From Levilactobacillus fujinensis (GTDB lineage: Bacteria > Bacillota > Bacilli > Lactobacillales > Lactobacillaceae): DNA of 64,000 nt. Made by a program: the position numbers and the translations under genes. Location: assembly GCF_003946335.1 (NCBI RefSeq), contig NZ_RHNX01000008.1, positions 26,716 to 90,715 on the forward strand, read 5' to 3'. The notes under the pieces are model-generated. The model was given only the letters and a program-made list of their open reading frames with translations, was not told where the DNA came from and ran no database searches. Shown here piece after piece: positions 15,103-23,505 of this stretch (positions within the stretch are counted from its first letter, which is position 1; each line of letters begins with the position of its first letter).

Positions 15103-16932
15103 ATGAAGCATAGAGGGATGTTACTGGGACTACTGAGTCTACTGACAATCATCGCTGCTATAGCGGTTAGCAGGCCCGTGGCGGCCGCTGCGGATTATAC
15201 GATCGATCCTTATCAGATGCACATTGCGGTGCTGAAAAATGGGGATGCGGACGTCACACAGGCCATGACCTATAGGTTTGACGACGATTACCATGGTGTC
15301 TACAACAACCAAGACCTACGGGGGATTAAAGGGGGCAAACTGACCGGCATCACAACGGCCTTTAACGGTGGGAAGCTAACAGCTGCCCGCCAGTCGACGG
15401 CCCACACAGATAATACCTATCAGGTTAGTTATGCTGGGCAAAATGCTAAGGTGAAGCTGTACCATCGGGCGAGCGACGGCGATAAGCTAAAGGTGACCTA
15501 TCACTACCATCTGCAGGGGGTCATTACCAACTATCGAGATACGGCTGAATTAAATTGGCGGGTAATTGGGTCTAACTGGGACGTGGATCTGGAGAACGTC
15601 AAAGTGGTCATCCAACTGCCGGCGACGCAGGTGAAACAGTTGCAGGCGTGGACGCATGGTTCCTTAGACGGCTACACGAAGGTTGATAAGGCACAAGGAC
15701 GCGTGACGATGACCCTTGCTGAGAATCCGTCGGGCACGTTCGTTGAAAGCCATCTGCTATTTCCAACTAGTGTGACGGCGGCGAATACGAACATTAAAGA
15801 CGAAAAACGTAAAGCTGCCGTCCAAAAACAAGAGGCAAATTTGGCAGAACAGGCCAACGCGAAGCGAAAACAGAAAAAGCAACAGGCTTACGGTGGCTTT
15901 CTGGCATTTATTGCCGTCATCGTCGCGTTAGGACTCGGCTTCTGGTGGTGGCTGTGGCGCCATCCGGCTAATCGTTACCCGCACCCCATTCCGGCCAATC
16001 ATTTCTTTGATGTGCCCAGTGTGTCACCGGCGTTGGCAGAGTCGCTGGTTGATTTTAAATCGCCCAATACCGATGCTTTATCTGGTGAGATCCTCATGGC
16101 TGTTAGCAATCATGAGATTACGATGGTACCCGTTAAGGACGGGCGGCGTGAGACCTTGAAGCTGACTAAGCTGGTTCCGACCGTTTCCAACTATTTTCTG
16201 CAGAAATGCTTCATGAAGATTGCCAAGGCGGATAGCTTTACCCTTCTCGACCTGAAGAAATACGGCAAGCACGACAAAAAAGGACGGCTGAGCAAATGGT
16301 TCCGCACGTGGCAGGAGCAAGTCGACGAGTTAGCAGAACCGTATCAAGATGCGGCTAACGTCAAATTACGCCAACGGACGATGCTCGGAACAGTGGGGCT
16401 CACTGCTCTAATCAGCATTGCCATTGGGGTCGGGTGGACGTTGAACCGGACTATCAGTTTAGCAACGACCATCATTGGCCTACTGGCAGTACTCGTGTTG
16501 TGGATCTACACGGTCCGGCTCTACCAACACACGGACCGTAACAATGAAGCTGGTCTGATTCAAGTCAACGAGGTTGGCGGATTCCGGCGGATGCTCAAAG
16601 ACATTGGTCACTTTAATACGGCCGAAGTTGGGGATCTGATTCTTTGGGAACAAATCCTACCTTATGCCGCGGCGTTTGGCCTAGCTCAAAAAGTTGCCAA
16701 TAAACTGGCAGTCGATTTTGGTACGGCGGCGTTGAACGATAATTTTGTGGTCTTCTACCCGATTTTCTATTCGAATGATTTTAGTGGTTCCATTGGCGAT
16801 TCCCTTAACGACAGCATTTCCAGTGCCATTCAAACATCGACATCGGCGAGTTCCAGTTCAGGTGGTTCTGGCGGCTTCTCTGGCGGCAGTTCTGGCGGAT
16901 TTGGTGGTGGATCGGGTGGTGGCGCGTTTTAG
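15103..16932 (+). CDS. DUF2207 family membrane protein
   Basis: A 609-residue protein. Residues 1-30 are a signal peptide ending around VAAAAD. The extracellular N-terminal domain (about 31-240) is beta-rich and typical of DUF2207 (DYTIDPYQMHIAVLKNGDADV ... LNWRVIGSNWDVD in two blocks). A charged helix (235-262, rich in K, E and Q) leads to a first membrane span (about 266-288). A cytoplasmic part and two further spans (about 423-465) follow. The end is a Gly/Ser-rich low-complexity tail (GGSGGFSGGSSGG), also typical of this family. Function unknown; members are widespread in Firmicutes. Monocistronic with its own promoter and terminator. Confidence 0.88.
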   Translation: MKHRGMLLGLLSLLTIIAAIAVSRPVAAAADYTIDPYQMHIAVLKNGDADVTQAMTYRFDDDYHGVYNNQDLRGIKGGKLTGITTAFNGGKLTAARQSTAHTDNTYQVSYAGQNAKVKLYHRASDGDKLKVTYHYHLQGVITNYRDTAELNWRVIGSNWDVDLENVKVVIQLPATQVKQLQAWTHGSLDGYTKVDKAQGRVTMTLAENPSGTFVESHLLFPTSVTAANTNIKDEKRKAAVQKQEANLAEQANAKRKQKKQQAYGGFLAFIAVIVALGLGFWWWLWRHPANRYPHPIPANHFFDVPSVSPALAESLVDFKSPNTDALSGEILMAVSNHEITMVPVKDGRRETLKLTKLVPTVSNYFLQKCFMKIAKADSFTLLDLKKYGKHDKKGRLSKWFRTWQEQVDELAEPYQDAANVKLRQRTMLGTVGLTALISIAIGVGWTLNRTISLATTIIGLLAVLVLWIYTVRLYQHTDRNNEAGLIQVNEVGGFRRMLKDIGHFNTAEVGDLILWEQILPYAAAFGLAQKVANKLAVDFGTAALNDNFVVFYPIFYSNDFSGSIGDSLNDSISSAIQTSTSASSSSGGSGGFSGGSSGGFGGGSGGGAF

Positions 16933-17065
16933 AAAGCGGGTGCTCAAGACCGATCAACTGATGAATCTGAACATTACTAGCTATTAAATCCTGGTTCTGG
17001 TTTCATTGCCCAGTGGAATTAGCTGTCCTTGAGACTACGCAGCAGCAACGCAATCGATCAATTAA

Positions 17066-17104
17066 GCGAGAGTCGACACAACCAAGTCGACTCTCGTTTT
17101 TTTC
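17066..17104 (+). terminator. Terminator after the DUF2207 gene
   Basis: CGAGAGTCGAC-acaaccaa-GTCGACTCTCG followed by seven T. The 130 bases between the stop codon and this hairpin show nothing else. Confidence 0.85.
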
Positions 17105-17118
17105 TTCAGAGCTCGTCA

Positions 17119-17134
17119 TGTTTCACGTGGAACA
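17119..17134. promoter_or_regulatory. parS site (second in the window)
   Basis: TGTTTCACGTGGAACA differs from the reverse complement of the Bacillus parS consensus (TGTTTCACGTGGAACA) at no position, that is, it is an exact match. It lies between a terminator and the YfhO promoter, outside any gene. Confidence 0.92.
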
Positions 17135-17164
17135 TTATTTTTACGTATAGTCTGGTCAGAAGCA

Positions 17165-17193
17165 TTGACACAATCCTCGCCGCCCGGTAAATT
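17165..17193 (+). promoter_or_regulatory. Promoter of the YfhO-family gene
   Basis: TTGACA (17165-17170), a 17-base spacer and TAAATT (17188-17193). Confidence 0.6.
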
Positions 17194-17245
17194 GGGTAAC
17201 AGGTGGTCTTGCGACCAATTGCGAGTTAGTATTGGGGGAATAATC

Positions 17246-20200
17246 ATGGAAATCGCACACCGCCGCTGGCCATTATGGGTGTTGTACACTCTGGCCTTTG
17301 CGGTGATTGCCGCGTTAAGCTTTGGCGTGTTTGGCCTGGCAAATCGCACACTGATTTGGAATATGGATGGGATCACGCAGCACTATCCAGTGATGTTGGA
17401 ACTGCATCGACTGTTGATTAAGTCCGGTCTGGCAGGAATCACGGGGTGGTCGTGGACCTTTGGCTTGGGGGCCGATAAGTTAACCACGCTGGCCTACTAC
17501 GTGTTGGGGGATCCATTTGCCTACGTGCTAGCGCTATTTCCCGTTCGAATGATGGCGACCGGCTATGGTGTCTTTATCGTTTTGCGGCTGTATGCGACGG
17601 GATTGGCGTTCCTGGCGTTGGCACAGCGTTATGCCTTTCGTCCGGGAGGTCAATTGCTGGGGGCCGTGACGTACGCTTTTACTGGCTACTCGTTGATGAT
17701 TGGTGTGCATCATCCCTTCTTCTTACTACCGATGATCTGGTTTCCTCTATTATTAGTGGGCATCGATCGGATTCTACGCGGGCACGGCTGGCAACTGTTG
17801 GGCTGGATGACCGGTCTGGCAATTTTGAGTAACTTTTATTTTGCTTACATATTAGGATTAGGAAGTCTGATCTACGCGGCAATTCGTTTCTGGAGCCTGC
17901 AGCGACAAGGTCTATTGGCAATTAAATGGCCCGTTGCGCTCCGTCGATTTCTAGTTGCAGCGGTCAGCGGCGTTTTCGTGGCGGGGGTCCTGCTGATTCC
18001 GTCGCTACTGATGATGTTGAAGTCGACACGGGTCGGCACCATCTTTGCCAATGGTCTGTGGCTGTATCCGGGAAGTTATTATTTAAAATTGGCGAATGCC
18101 GTGCTGACGACCGGGAGTGAACCCACTTACTGGGCCGTGTTTGGCATGAGCGGGGTCACGTTCTTCGGTTGTGTCTACGTGTTACGGCATTGGCGAGAAA
18201 ATCGACCGTTGGCAGCGACCCTGGTCCTGATGGCAGTCGGGTTGTTGTTCCCAGCGGTAGCAGCATTCTTCAACGTACTGTCGACGCCGTCTAACCGGTG
18301 GCTGCTGCTGGCAGCGGTACCATTTGGCCTCGCCACGATGGTGCTGGGTGATCATTTAAACGAATTAACCAAACGAGACCGCTACTGGTTAGCGGGAAGC
18401 GCCATTGGTCTCTTGGTGGTTGTCTACGCCTGCAATGGGTTTATTTTCAGCAATCCGGAACGGGATTTGGTCACGTACGGCGTATTTTTAGCGACAACGG
18501 TAGTGGTTCTCGGGAGCGCACAGTGGACGCTGCGCACGACAGTTACGTTGCTCAGCGTGGTCGTGGGAGCCAACTTGGTCAACAATGCGTGGGGGTATTA
18601 TGATCCGAACATGGGGTCACAAGCCACTGACCAACTGCGTCAAGGCGATGCGACGCGCTACATTCAGGACTACTTTGACGGCGCACAAACAGCCGTCAAA
18701 CAGCAAACGACATTTTCACGGGTCAATACGGCCTATAACTTCAACCTGTTACGGACGGTCGGGAACAACATGACCATGAGCCATGGCTTGCACGGCATCA
18801 TGTCCTACTTTTCAGTGCAAAATGGGTACGTGGGCCAGTTCAGTCGGGACCTGCAAAATGCGCAGGTGGCGATGAACGCGCCGTTGGGACAGGCCGACAA
18901 TCGTACGGCAATGGATAATCTGTTGGGCGTCAAAACGATTTTTGCACGTGAGGATCAGGTCGCTAACAACGCGGCCCTGCCGTACGGCTACCATGCGGAA
19001 AAACGTGTGTATCCTGAGGAACCAGTCTACGGCTTGTCCAACGGTACAGGGACGCAGCTGTTGACGACGACACTGAACTTTCCATTGGTCTATACGCAGC
19101 CAACCGCGATGACACGGTCGGCATGGCGGCATTTGAGTGCTGTTGATCGCGAGCGGAGCCTCACCCAAACGGCTGTTACGACGACAGCGACTAACGTTAA
19201 GCATGCGAGCTATCGGTCACCCAAACGCACGGTGCCTTACACGGTGACCGCCGACACGATTCCGGTGGTCGACAGCACCAACAAGGTCATCCAGTATCGG
19301 TTACAGCAGGCCGTGACGGGCCAACAAAAGGGGCTATCACAGAAGCAGTTGGAAAATTACGGCAGTACCATCAAGGTGCCTAAGCTGACGGTCGATAAAA
19401 ATGGTCTGATCAGTGACCAGGATGTTCAGCAGTATGAACCGATGGTGGCGCTAGATCGAAATAAGGCCGCGTTGCAGCGGGTGCTCACAACGAACCAGCA
19501 GATCGTGAAGCAGACGACCGAAGTTAATCGACAAGGGCTGCGGCAGGTGACGAGCGATGCGTTGGGCAATCCCATAAGCTATACGTTGACGCTGAAACGG
19601 CCACGACAGGCGCAAGGGACAGAATTATATTTGAAACTTGATGGAATTAAGGCGCAACGGCTGACAACACAGGATAAGCTAACGGCTCAGGCGAACAATA
19701 GTGTGCTGGGTGGGACACCGCTGTCGACGCTGACACAGCTGAACACGTGGCGAACGGCAATGTTGAACCCTGATTTGGGCGATTATTGGTTGACGGTCAA
19801 GACGCGTAATCAGACCAAGACGTTCTCACAATTTGGGGTCGATAATCTGTCCGATTACGAGCCAAAATCGCGTGCACTGCTGAACCTAGGCTATTCGACG
19901 CAGGAACGCGATACCGTCAGCATCACATTTAATGCGACGCGACAAATCAGTTTTAAGTCGGCGAAGTTGATTGCGATGCCATTTAATAAATCCTATGATC
20001 GTCAGGTCCACGCAGTCCAGAAGCGTGGCCTGCAACAGGCGCATGTGCGTGATAATCGCGTAATGGGCAGGTTGACGACGACCCAACCCAGTGTGCTGGC
20101 CACGTCCATTCCGTATTCCACGGGGTGGCGACTGAAGGTCGATGGCCAACCAGTTAAGACGCAGGTGGTGAACGATGGTTTTGTGGGCGCTAAATTAGCG

Positions 20201-20326
20201 GCCGGCAAGCATCGGATTCAGCTGACATACCAGACACCGGGGCTCCTGGTGGGAAGCTGGTTAACTGGCTTAGGTGTGCTTGGGTTGCTGGGGAGTGCAG
20301 GTTTGGCGCGTTGGCGGAAGCGTTGA
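17246..20326 (+). CDS. YfhO-family large membrane protein (putative glycosyltransferase)
   Basis: A 1026-residue protein from ATG 17246 (TTGGGGGA upstream); the longer frame to 17165 runs back into the promoter. The first 450 residues hold about 12 hydrophobic spans, then comes a large extracellular region (about 480-995), a last span (LLVGSWLTGLGVLGLLGSAGLA) and a basic end. The first outside loop has WNMDGITQHYPVM, the position of the GT-C type catalytic acid in YfhO (PF09586). YfhO proteins modify wall or lipoteichoic acids with sugars in the few studied cases. Role here is inferred from family only. Monocistronic, followed by repeat R1 copy B. Confidence 0.85.
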   Translation: MEIAHRRWPLWVLYTLAFAVIAALSFGVFGLANRTLIWNMDGITQHYPVMLELHRLLIKSGLAGITGWSWTFGLGADKLTTLAYYVLGDPFAYVLALFPVRMMATGYGVFIVLRLYATGLAFLALAQRYAFRPGGQLLGAVTYAFTGYSLMIGVHHPFFLLPMIWFPLLLVGIDRILRGHGWQLLGWMTGLAILSNFYFAYILGLGSLIYAAIRFWSLQRQGLLAIKWPVALRRFLVAAVSGVFVAGVLLIPSLLMMLKSTRVGTIFANGLWLYPGSYYLKLANAVLTTGSEPTYWAVFGMSGVTFFGCVYVLRHWRENRPLAATLVLMAVGLLFPAVAAFFNVLSTPSNRWLLLAAVPFGLATMVLGDHLNELTKRDRYWLAGSAIGLLVVVYACNGFIFSNPERDLVTYGVFLATTVVVLGSAQWTLRTTVTLLSVVVGANLVNNAWGYYDPNMGSQATDQLRQGDATRYIQDYFDGAQTAVKQQTTFSRVNTAYNFNLLRTVGNNMTMSHGLHGIMSYFSVQNGYVGQFSRDLQNAQVAMNAPLGQADNRTAMDNLLGVKTIFAREDQVANNAALPYGYHAEKRVYPEEPVYGLSNGTGTQLLTTTLNFPLVYTQPTAMTRSAWRHLSAVDRERSLTQTAVTTTATNVKHASYRSPKRTVPYTVTADTIPVVDSTNKVIQYRLQQAVTGQQKGLSQKQLENYGSTIKVPKLTVDKNGLISDQDVQQYEPMVALDRNKAALQRVLTTNQQIVKQTTEVNRQGLRQVTSDALGNPISYTLTLKRPRQAQGTELYLKLDGIKAQRLTTQDKLTAQANNSVLGGTPLSTLTQLNTWRTAMLNPDLGDYWLTVKTRNQTKTFSQFGVDNLSDYEPKSRALLNLGYSTQERDTVSITFNATRQISFKSAKLIAMPFNKSYDRQVHAVQKRGLQQAHVRDNRVMGRLTTTQPSVLATSIPYSTGWRLKVDGQPVKTQVVNDGFVGAKLAAGKHRIQLTYQTPGLLVGSWLTGLGVLGLLGSAGLARWRKR

Positions 20327-20351
20327 TTATTCATTTATAGGCAAGTAAAAG

Positions 20352-20523
20352 AGAGTGGGATAAAAGGCGATTAGCTGGCGAGCATTAAGGCGGATAACCG
20401 AATAACCCTGGGCTTGGATTATTTGGTTATCCGTTTTAAGCGGAGTCAGCTGCCTTTTGTCCCACGTTTCAGCAACGTAAATTTGGAGATAGCAAAGGAG
20501 TCTGGGGTTTTATCCCAGACTCT
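20352..20523 (+). repeat. Dispersed repeat R1, copy B, with terminal inverted repeats
   Basis: Begins AGAGTGGGATAAAA and ends TTTTATCCCAGACTCT, an inverted repeat interrupted by GA. The core is nearly identical to copy A (GGCGATTAGCTGGCGAGCAT ... GGATTATTTGGTTATCCGTT). The last 30 bases form the hairpin GAGTCTGGG-gttttat-CCCAGACTC, a terminator for the YfhO gene. The minus-strand pseudogene reading frame ends inside it. Confidence 0.75.
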
Positions 20524-20770
20524 TATTGTGTCGATTTTTCTGTTTGAGGTGGTTGTATCCACCCATCAAGATGACGTCACCGATAAAATAGAGGCCGCAG
20601 CCGCTAAGGGTAAACTAGACATAACTGAGAAAAAAGTAGTGCCCGGTGGTGAAAAGGTCGATGCTCCCCTTGACGACAAAGAGGACGACCAAGCAGACGG
20701 CGAGAAATAGTTGTGTCGACTCGAAGAAACTTTTAAGTTGTTCTCGGAAACGATTGCCTTTTTTTCGCAT
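20510..20770 (-). pseudogene. Small membrane protein gene split by an in-frame TAG
   Basis: From ATG 20770 the frame reads 51 codons (MRKKGNRFREQLKSFF..., one hydrophobic span, ending TTGHYFFLSYV) to a TAG at 20617-20615. The same frame stays open for 34 more codons with a second hydrophobic span (FTLSGCGLYFIGDVILMGG) and a polar end (YNHLKQKNRHNK), stopping at 20510 inside repeat R1 copy B. Protein-like composition on both sides suggests one original two-span protein of about 80 residues with a nonsense mutation. The product may also be a genuine 51-residue protein. The ribosome site is weak (GAAGG, 12 bases upstream). Function unknown. Confidence 0.5.
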
Positions 20771-20952
20771 GCTAAGTGGATGCCTTCTTTATAAGATGTT
20801 GATAATTGCGTGTGACCGATGTTCCTTAAGCATCATCGTTCATAGTTGAGCAGTCTGCCAACTCACTCACGACTAATACTACATGTTAGTAAGCATTGTA
20901 ACCATCATTTTTTCATAGAATTGACCACCTATCCGGTGTTGTTTGCCCTGCG

Positions 20953-21231
20953 GACCTGGTTATAACCCGGGTTAAGTTGAGTTGAAAATAAAATTAGGAG
21001 CAGCAAGTCGTTGACGATAACGACGCGCTGCTCTTTTTGAAGTGAATGTTTGCTATACTTGAAAAACGGTTATGAATTTGTGGTGGTTAACCCGGGTTAT
21101 AACTGTTATGGCGGAGAAGTTAAATGCAGGGGAAGTCGCCAAGATGCTAGGTAATGGTGATGGCATACCCGGGTTACTGGCTAAGTTGTTTCATAGTTTA
21201 GTTCTGAGTCAGAGTTGTATAACCCAGGTTA
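20953..21231. promoter_or_regulatory. Array of TAACCCGGGTTA palindromes (operator cluster candidate)
   Basis: Two perfect 12-bp palindromes TAACCCGGGTTA lie at 20963-20974 and 21088-21099. A third copy lacks one base (TACCCGGGTTA, 21166-21176), a fourth has one changed base (TAACCCAGGTTA, 21220-21231), and a further half site ACCTGGTTATA starts at 20955. They flank an orphan terminator and precede the membrane protein gene at 21257. The repetition suggests binding of one dimeric regulator. I do not recognise which. Confidence 0.6.
20998..21038 (+). terminator. Orphan intrinsic terminator inside the palindrome array
   Basis: GAGCAGC-aa-GTCGTT-gacgat-AACGAC-gc-GCTGCTC followed by TTTTT. No plus-strand gene precedes it within 670 bases, so it ends a short untranslated transcript or serves as an attenuator. 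Bases 20771-20950 show no gene. Confidence 0.7.
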
Positions 21232-21256
21232 TGGTGATAACGCGTAGAGGGGGATT

Positions 21257-21613
21257 GTGTTAACTAGTCTACTGACCGGATTCTTTGCTTCCTATTTAGC
21301 GGTCAGTAGTTCGGTGCGTTGGGGAGTCTTGATAGGACTACTACTCTTGAATAATTGGACAATTTACTGGGTATTGGCGCATTGGGATGAGTTTCTACAT
21401 AGCCTCACCAGTAAGTATCAGACATTTCTATTTTTGATTCTGAGTGAAAGTATTAATATAGTATGCAATGACGCAACGCATTTGACGGGGCCACTGTTTT
21501 GGCTTTGGCTGTGTGGCGAGATTCTGTCGAGCATTGTGGTGGCATGGGTGCTGACCAAAGTACTTGCTTGGGGTTATCATCGCATACGTCAGGTACTAAA
21601 GCCGAAGCTCTGA
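21257..21613 (+). CDS. Four-span membrane protein of unknown function
   Basis: A 118-residue protein from GTG 21257 with AGAGGGGG directly upstream, rather close. Hydrophobic segments at about residues 3-20, 22-42, 56-72 and 80-104 suggest four spans; the C-terminus is basic (YHRIRQVLKPKL). I recognise no family. It is preceded by the TAACCCGGGTTA array, which may control it, and followed by repeat R1 copy G. Composition and length are compatible with a real gene, but the start and expression are less certain than for its neighbours. Confidence 0.5.
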   Translation: MLTSLLTGFFASYLAVSSSVRWGVLIGLLLLNNWTIYWVLAHWDEFLHSLTSKYQTFLFLILSESINIVCNDATHLTGPLFWLWLCGEILSSIVVAWVLTKVLAWGYHRIRQVLKPKL

Positions 21614-21677
21614 TGAGAAATAGTGAAAGGGTGTCTGATGCGGCGGCTGAGGTGAATGAGTCGGCAACAATGAGAGT

Positions 21678-21770
21678 AGGACATCACTCAAAAAGTTGCT
21701 CCTTTCAGAATTATTAGATTCTGAAAGGAGCAACTTTTATTTACGCCACTATGGTGCCAAAACGTGGGTC
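21678..21770 (-). repeat. Dispersed repeat R1, copy G (hairpin module, minus orientation)
   Basis: The reverse complement is almost identical to bases 4076-4158 of copy A: GGCACCATAGTGGCGTAAAT, then AAAGTTGCTCCTTTCAGAAT with its inverse, then TTGAGTGATGTCC. It gives a long hairpin that would terminate transcripts on both strands. This module therefore moves or is copied independently of the R1 core. Confidence 0.75.
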
Positions 21771-21796
21771 ATCAGGCAGTTTGTTGCGTTCAACTC

Positions 21797-21839
21797 GATA
21801 GCAAAAATTATGCCAGAGTCAGGCATAATTCCTGCTATC
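21797..21839. terminator. Hairpin 3' of the NmrA-like gene
   Basis: GATAGC + ATTATGCC pair with GGCATAAT + GCTATC around a 7-base loop. There is no good T-run, so terminator function is uncertain. It may end the minus-strand transcript of the NmrA-like gene. Confidence 0.4.
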
Positions 21840-21878
21840 ACGTTGATGCTCGTAAACTGACCGTCCGATGTCTCACGC

Positions 21879-22760
21879 TCATTTTTGGTAAACGTGGGCG
21901 AACTCTTTGACGAAGTCAGCTAGTTTAGAGGGGCCCAATACGGGTTGGTGCGCGCGGTAATCGGCGTAGAAATCGTTATCTCGTTCGTAAGCTGTCATCT
22001 TGACGTACTGGTGGGCGAAGCTAGCGGGTGCGCCACTGGCACGGAGGTTTTGTTCCATGGTGTCGTCGCTGATCTGGACCAGCTTAACGTCGAAACCCAA
22101 AGCGTGACTTAAGTATGCGGCGACTTCGGTATAGCTTTTTTCATCGCTGGCCACGTATTGACTGGTGATGCCGGCAGCTGGTGAGGTTAATGCCGATGCG
22201 GCGACGGGCACAATGTCGGCTGGTGCGACCCATGAATTTGGTTTGGTAAGACTGCTATTGGTGTAAATCGCGTGGTCTTGCTTGAGCGTGGTCAGATTGC
22301 TAAAGAGGTTGTAGAACATGGCAGTTGGGCGAAGGAAGGTCAAGTTAACGTTGGGTAGCTCGTGAGTTAAGACGCTCTCGATGATGTTGTAGATGTGCAG
22401 AGCACCAACTTCTGGCCCCAGATTGGCGCCAACGCTACTGAGATTGACGACTTGTTTAACACCAGCCGCTTTCACAGCATTGGCATAGGTCTCGGCTTGC
22501 TGGCGACCGGCCGCAAAAACGTCCGCGTCGTTATTTGCAGCAGTGATCATGAGGTAAACGGCGTCGGCCCCGGTGAAGGCTTGGGTCAAAAAGGCCCCGT
22601 CGGCAATGCTACCAATGGCGGGTGTGGCACCCAGTGCGACAATATCGGCTGCCCGCTCGTCACTGTGACTGATAATGGTTATGTCATGACCGGCGGCAAT
22701 TAAGGTTTGGGCTAAGGGCTTGCTGATGTGACCGAGAGAACCGGTTAATGTAATTTTCAT
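21879..22760 (-). CDS. NmrA-like NAD(P)-binding protein
   Basis: A 293-residue protein from ATG 22760. The N-terminus MKITLTGSLGHISKPLAQTL is a Rossmann nucleotide-binding motif of the NmrA/HSCARG type (atypical SDR, GxxGxxG-like with substitutions), and the usual SDR YxxxK catalytic pair is not evident. The rest is typical: DAVYLMITA, VKQVVNLSSVGAN, FLRPTAMFYNLF. Members act as redox sensors or quinone/NADPH reductases (QOR2/YtfG type). It is divergent from a TetR gene 122 bases away, sharing a large inverted repeat. The ribosome site is weak (GAAAGAAG). Substrate unknown. Confidence 0.82.
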   Translation of the reverse strand: MKITLTGSLGHISKPLAQTLIAAGHDITIISHSDERAADIVALGATPAIGSIADGAFLTQAFTGADAVYLMITAANNDADVFAAGRQQAETYANAVKAAGVKQVVNLSSVGANLGPEVGALHIYNIIESVLTHELPNVNLTFLRPTAMFYNLFSNLTTLKQDHAIYTNSSLTKPNSWVAPADIVPVAASALTSPAAGITSQYVASDEKSYTEVAAYLSHALGFDVKLVQISDDTMEQNLRASGAPASFAHQYVKMTAYERDNDFYADYRAHQPVLGPSKLADFVKEFAHVYQK

Positions 22761-22785
22761 AAGTGAGGATCTTCTTTCATAAAAT

Positions 22786-22831
22786 ATAAGTCTATCTTTT
22801 AACTTGAAATCATTATAAGAGATAGACTTAT
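22786..22831. promoter_or_regulatory. Shared operator of the NmrA-like and TetR genes
   Basis: ATAAGTCTATCT (22786-22797) and AGATAGACTTAT (22820-22831) are perfect 12-bp inverted arms with a 22-base spacer in the divergent intergenic region. This is a likely binding site of the adjacent TetR protein. Confidence 0.6.
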
Positions 22832-22882
22832 CCTTTGTCAACTGATAAACTAAAGAAAATTGAAAAAAAGGAATGAGCAGTT

Positions 22883-23503
22883 GTGAAATTGAAGGATGAA
22901 GAAAAGCATGATCGTCTACTGGATGCTGGTGTAACGGTGTTGGCTAAGGGTGGGATGGCTAATTTTTCCACGACAAAGGTGGCTAAGTTAGCTGGGATTC
23001 CCCAATCGAACCTCTATATTTATTTTCAGAATAAAGGGGCGCTGCTAGAAGCCGTTTACCGAATGACCGTCCATCAACAGAGTGTGGCTGTTGTGGCAGC
23101 ACTAAAGGATGAAGATCCGCTGACCACGCAGGTGATGGCCAGTGTGCGGGCACTGTATCAGTTTGCTATGGCCCAACCGGAGACGGTGACGGCCATTCAA
23201 GCCTTGCTGGATGATATCGAATTGAAGCACAAATGGGGGTTAAAGCAAGACGACTTAGCGAACCAGCGGATCCAACGATTGCTACAAGATGGCATCGACC
23301 AGCACGTTTTGCGGGCGACCGACCAAAATTTTATTCGTTACTTCCTGGCGCGCCCCGTTTTTCACTATGCGGATGGTATTCGTGCAGGACTTTATCCAGA
23401 TACGCCGGCCGCATTAGCTGATTTAACGGCCATGATCATGGGCGCGGTCCTGCAACCAGACGTGTACCGGACCTGGTGTCTCGAAATGGCGTCAACTAGG
23501 TAA
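22883..23503 (+). CDS. TetR/AcrR family regulator, divergent from the NmrA-like gene
   Basis: A 206-residue protein from GTG 22883 (AAAGGA 10 bases upstream). The N-terminal HTH runs from about residue 8 to 55, with FSTTKVAKLAGIPQSNLYIY and YFQNKGALLEAVY. The C-terminal part is helical with no recognisable ligand motif. Divergent arrangement with an oxidoreductase and a shared perfect inverted repeat is the common layout for a TetR repressor that controls its neighbour and itself. The inducer could be a reactive aldehyde or quinone, but this is a guess. Followed by repeat R2. Confidence 0.87.
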   Translation: MKLKDEEKHDRLLDAGVTVLAKGGMANFSTTKVAKLAGIPQSNLYIYFQNKGALLEAVYRMTVHQQSVAVVAALKDEDPLTTQVMASVRALYQFAMAQPETVTAIQALLDDIELKHKWGLKQDDLANQRIQRLLQDGIDQHVLRATDQNFIRYFLARPVFHYADGIRAGLYPDTPAALADLTAMIMGAVLQPDVYRTWCLEMASTR

Positions 23504-23505
23504 CT

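Noticed and set aside
20352..20523. Complete insertion sequence
   Set aside because: R1 copies have short terminal inverted repeats but no transposase gene and are under 210 bases. They could at most be non-autonomous elements.
21072..21263. A 63-codon open frame on the plus strand across the TAACCCGGGTTA array
   Set aside because: No ribosome site; its codons are made up by operator palindromes, and it overlaps the start of the better supported 21257 gene.
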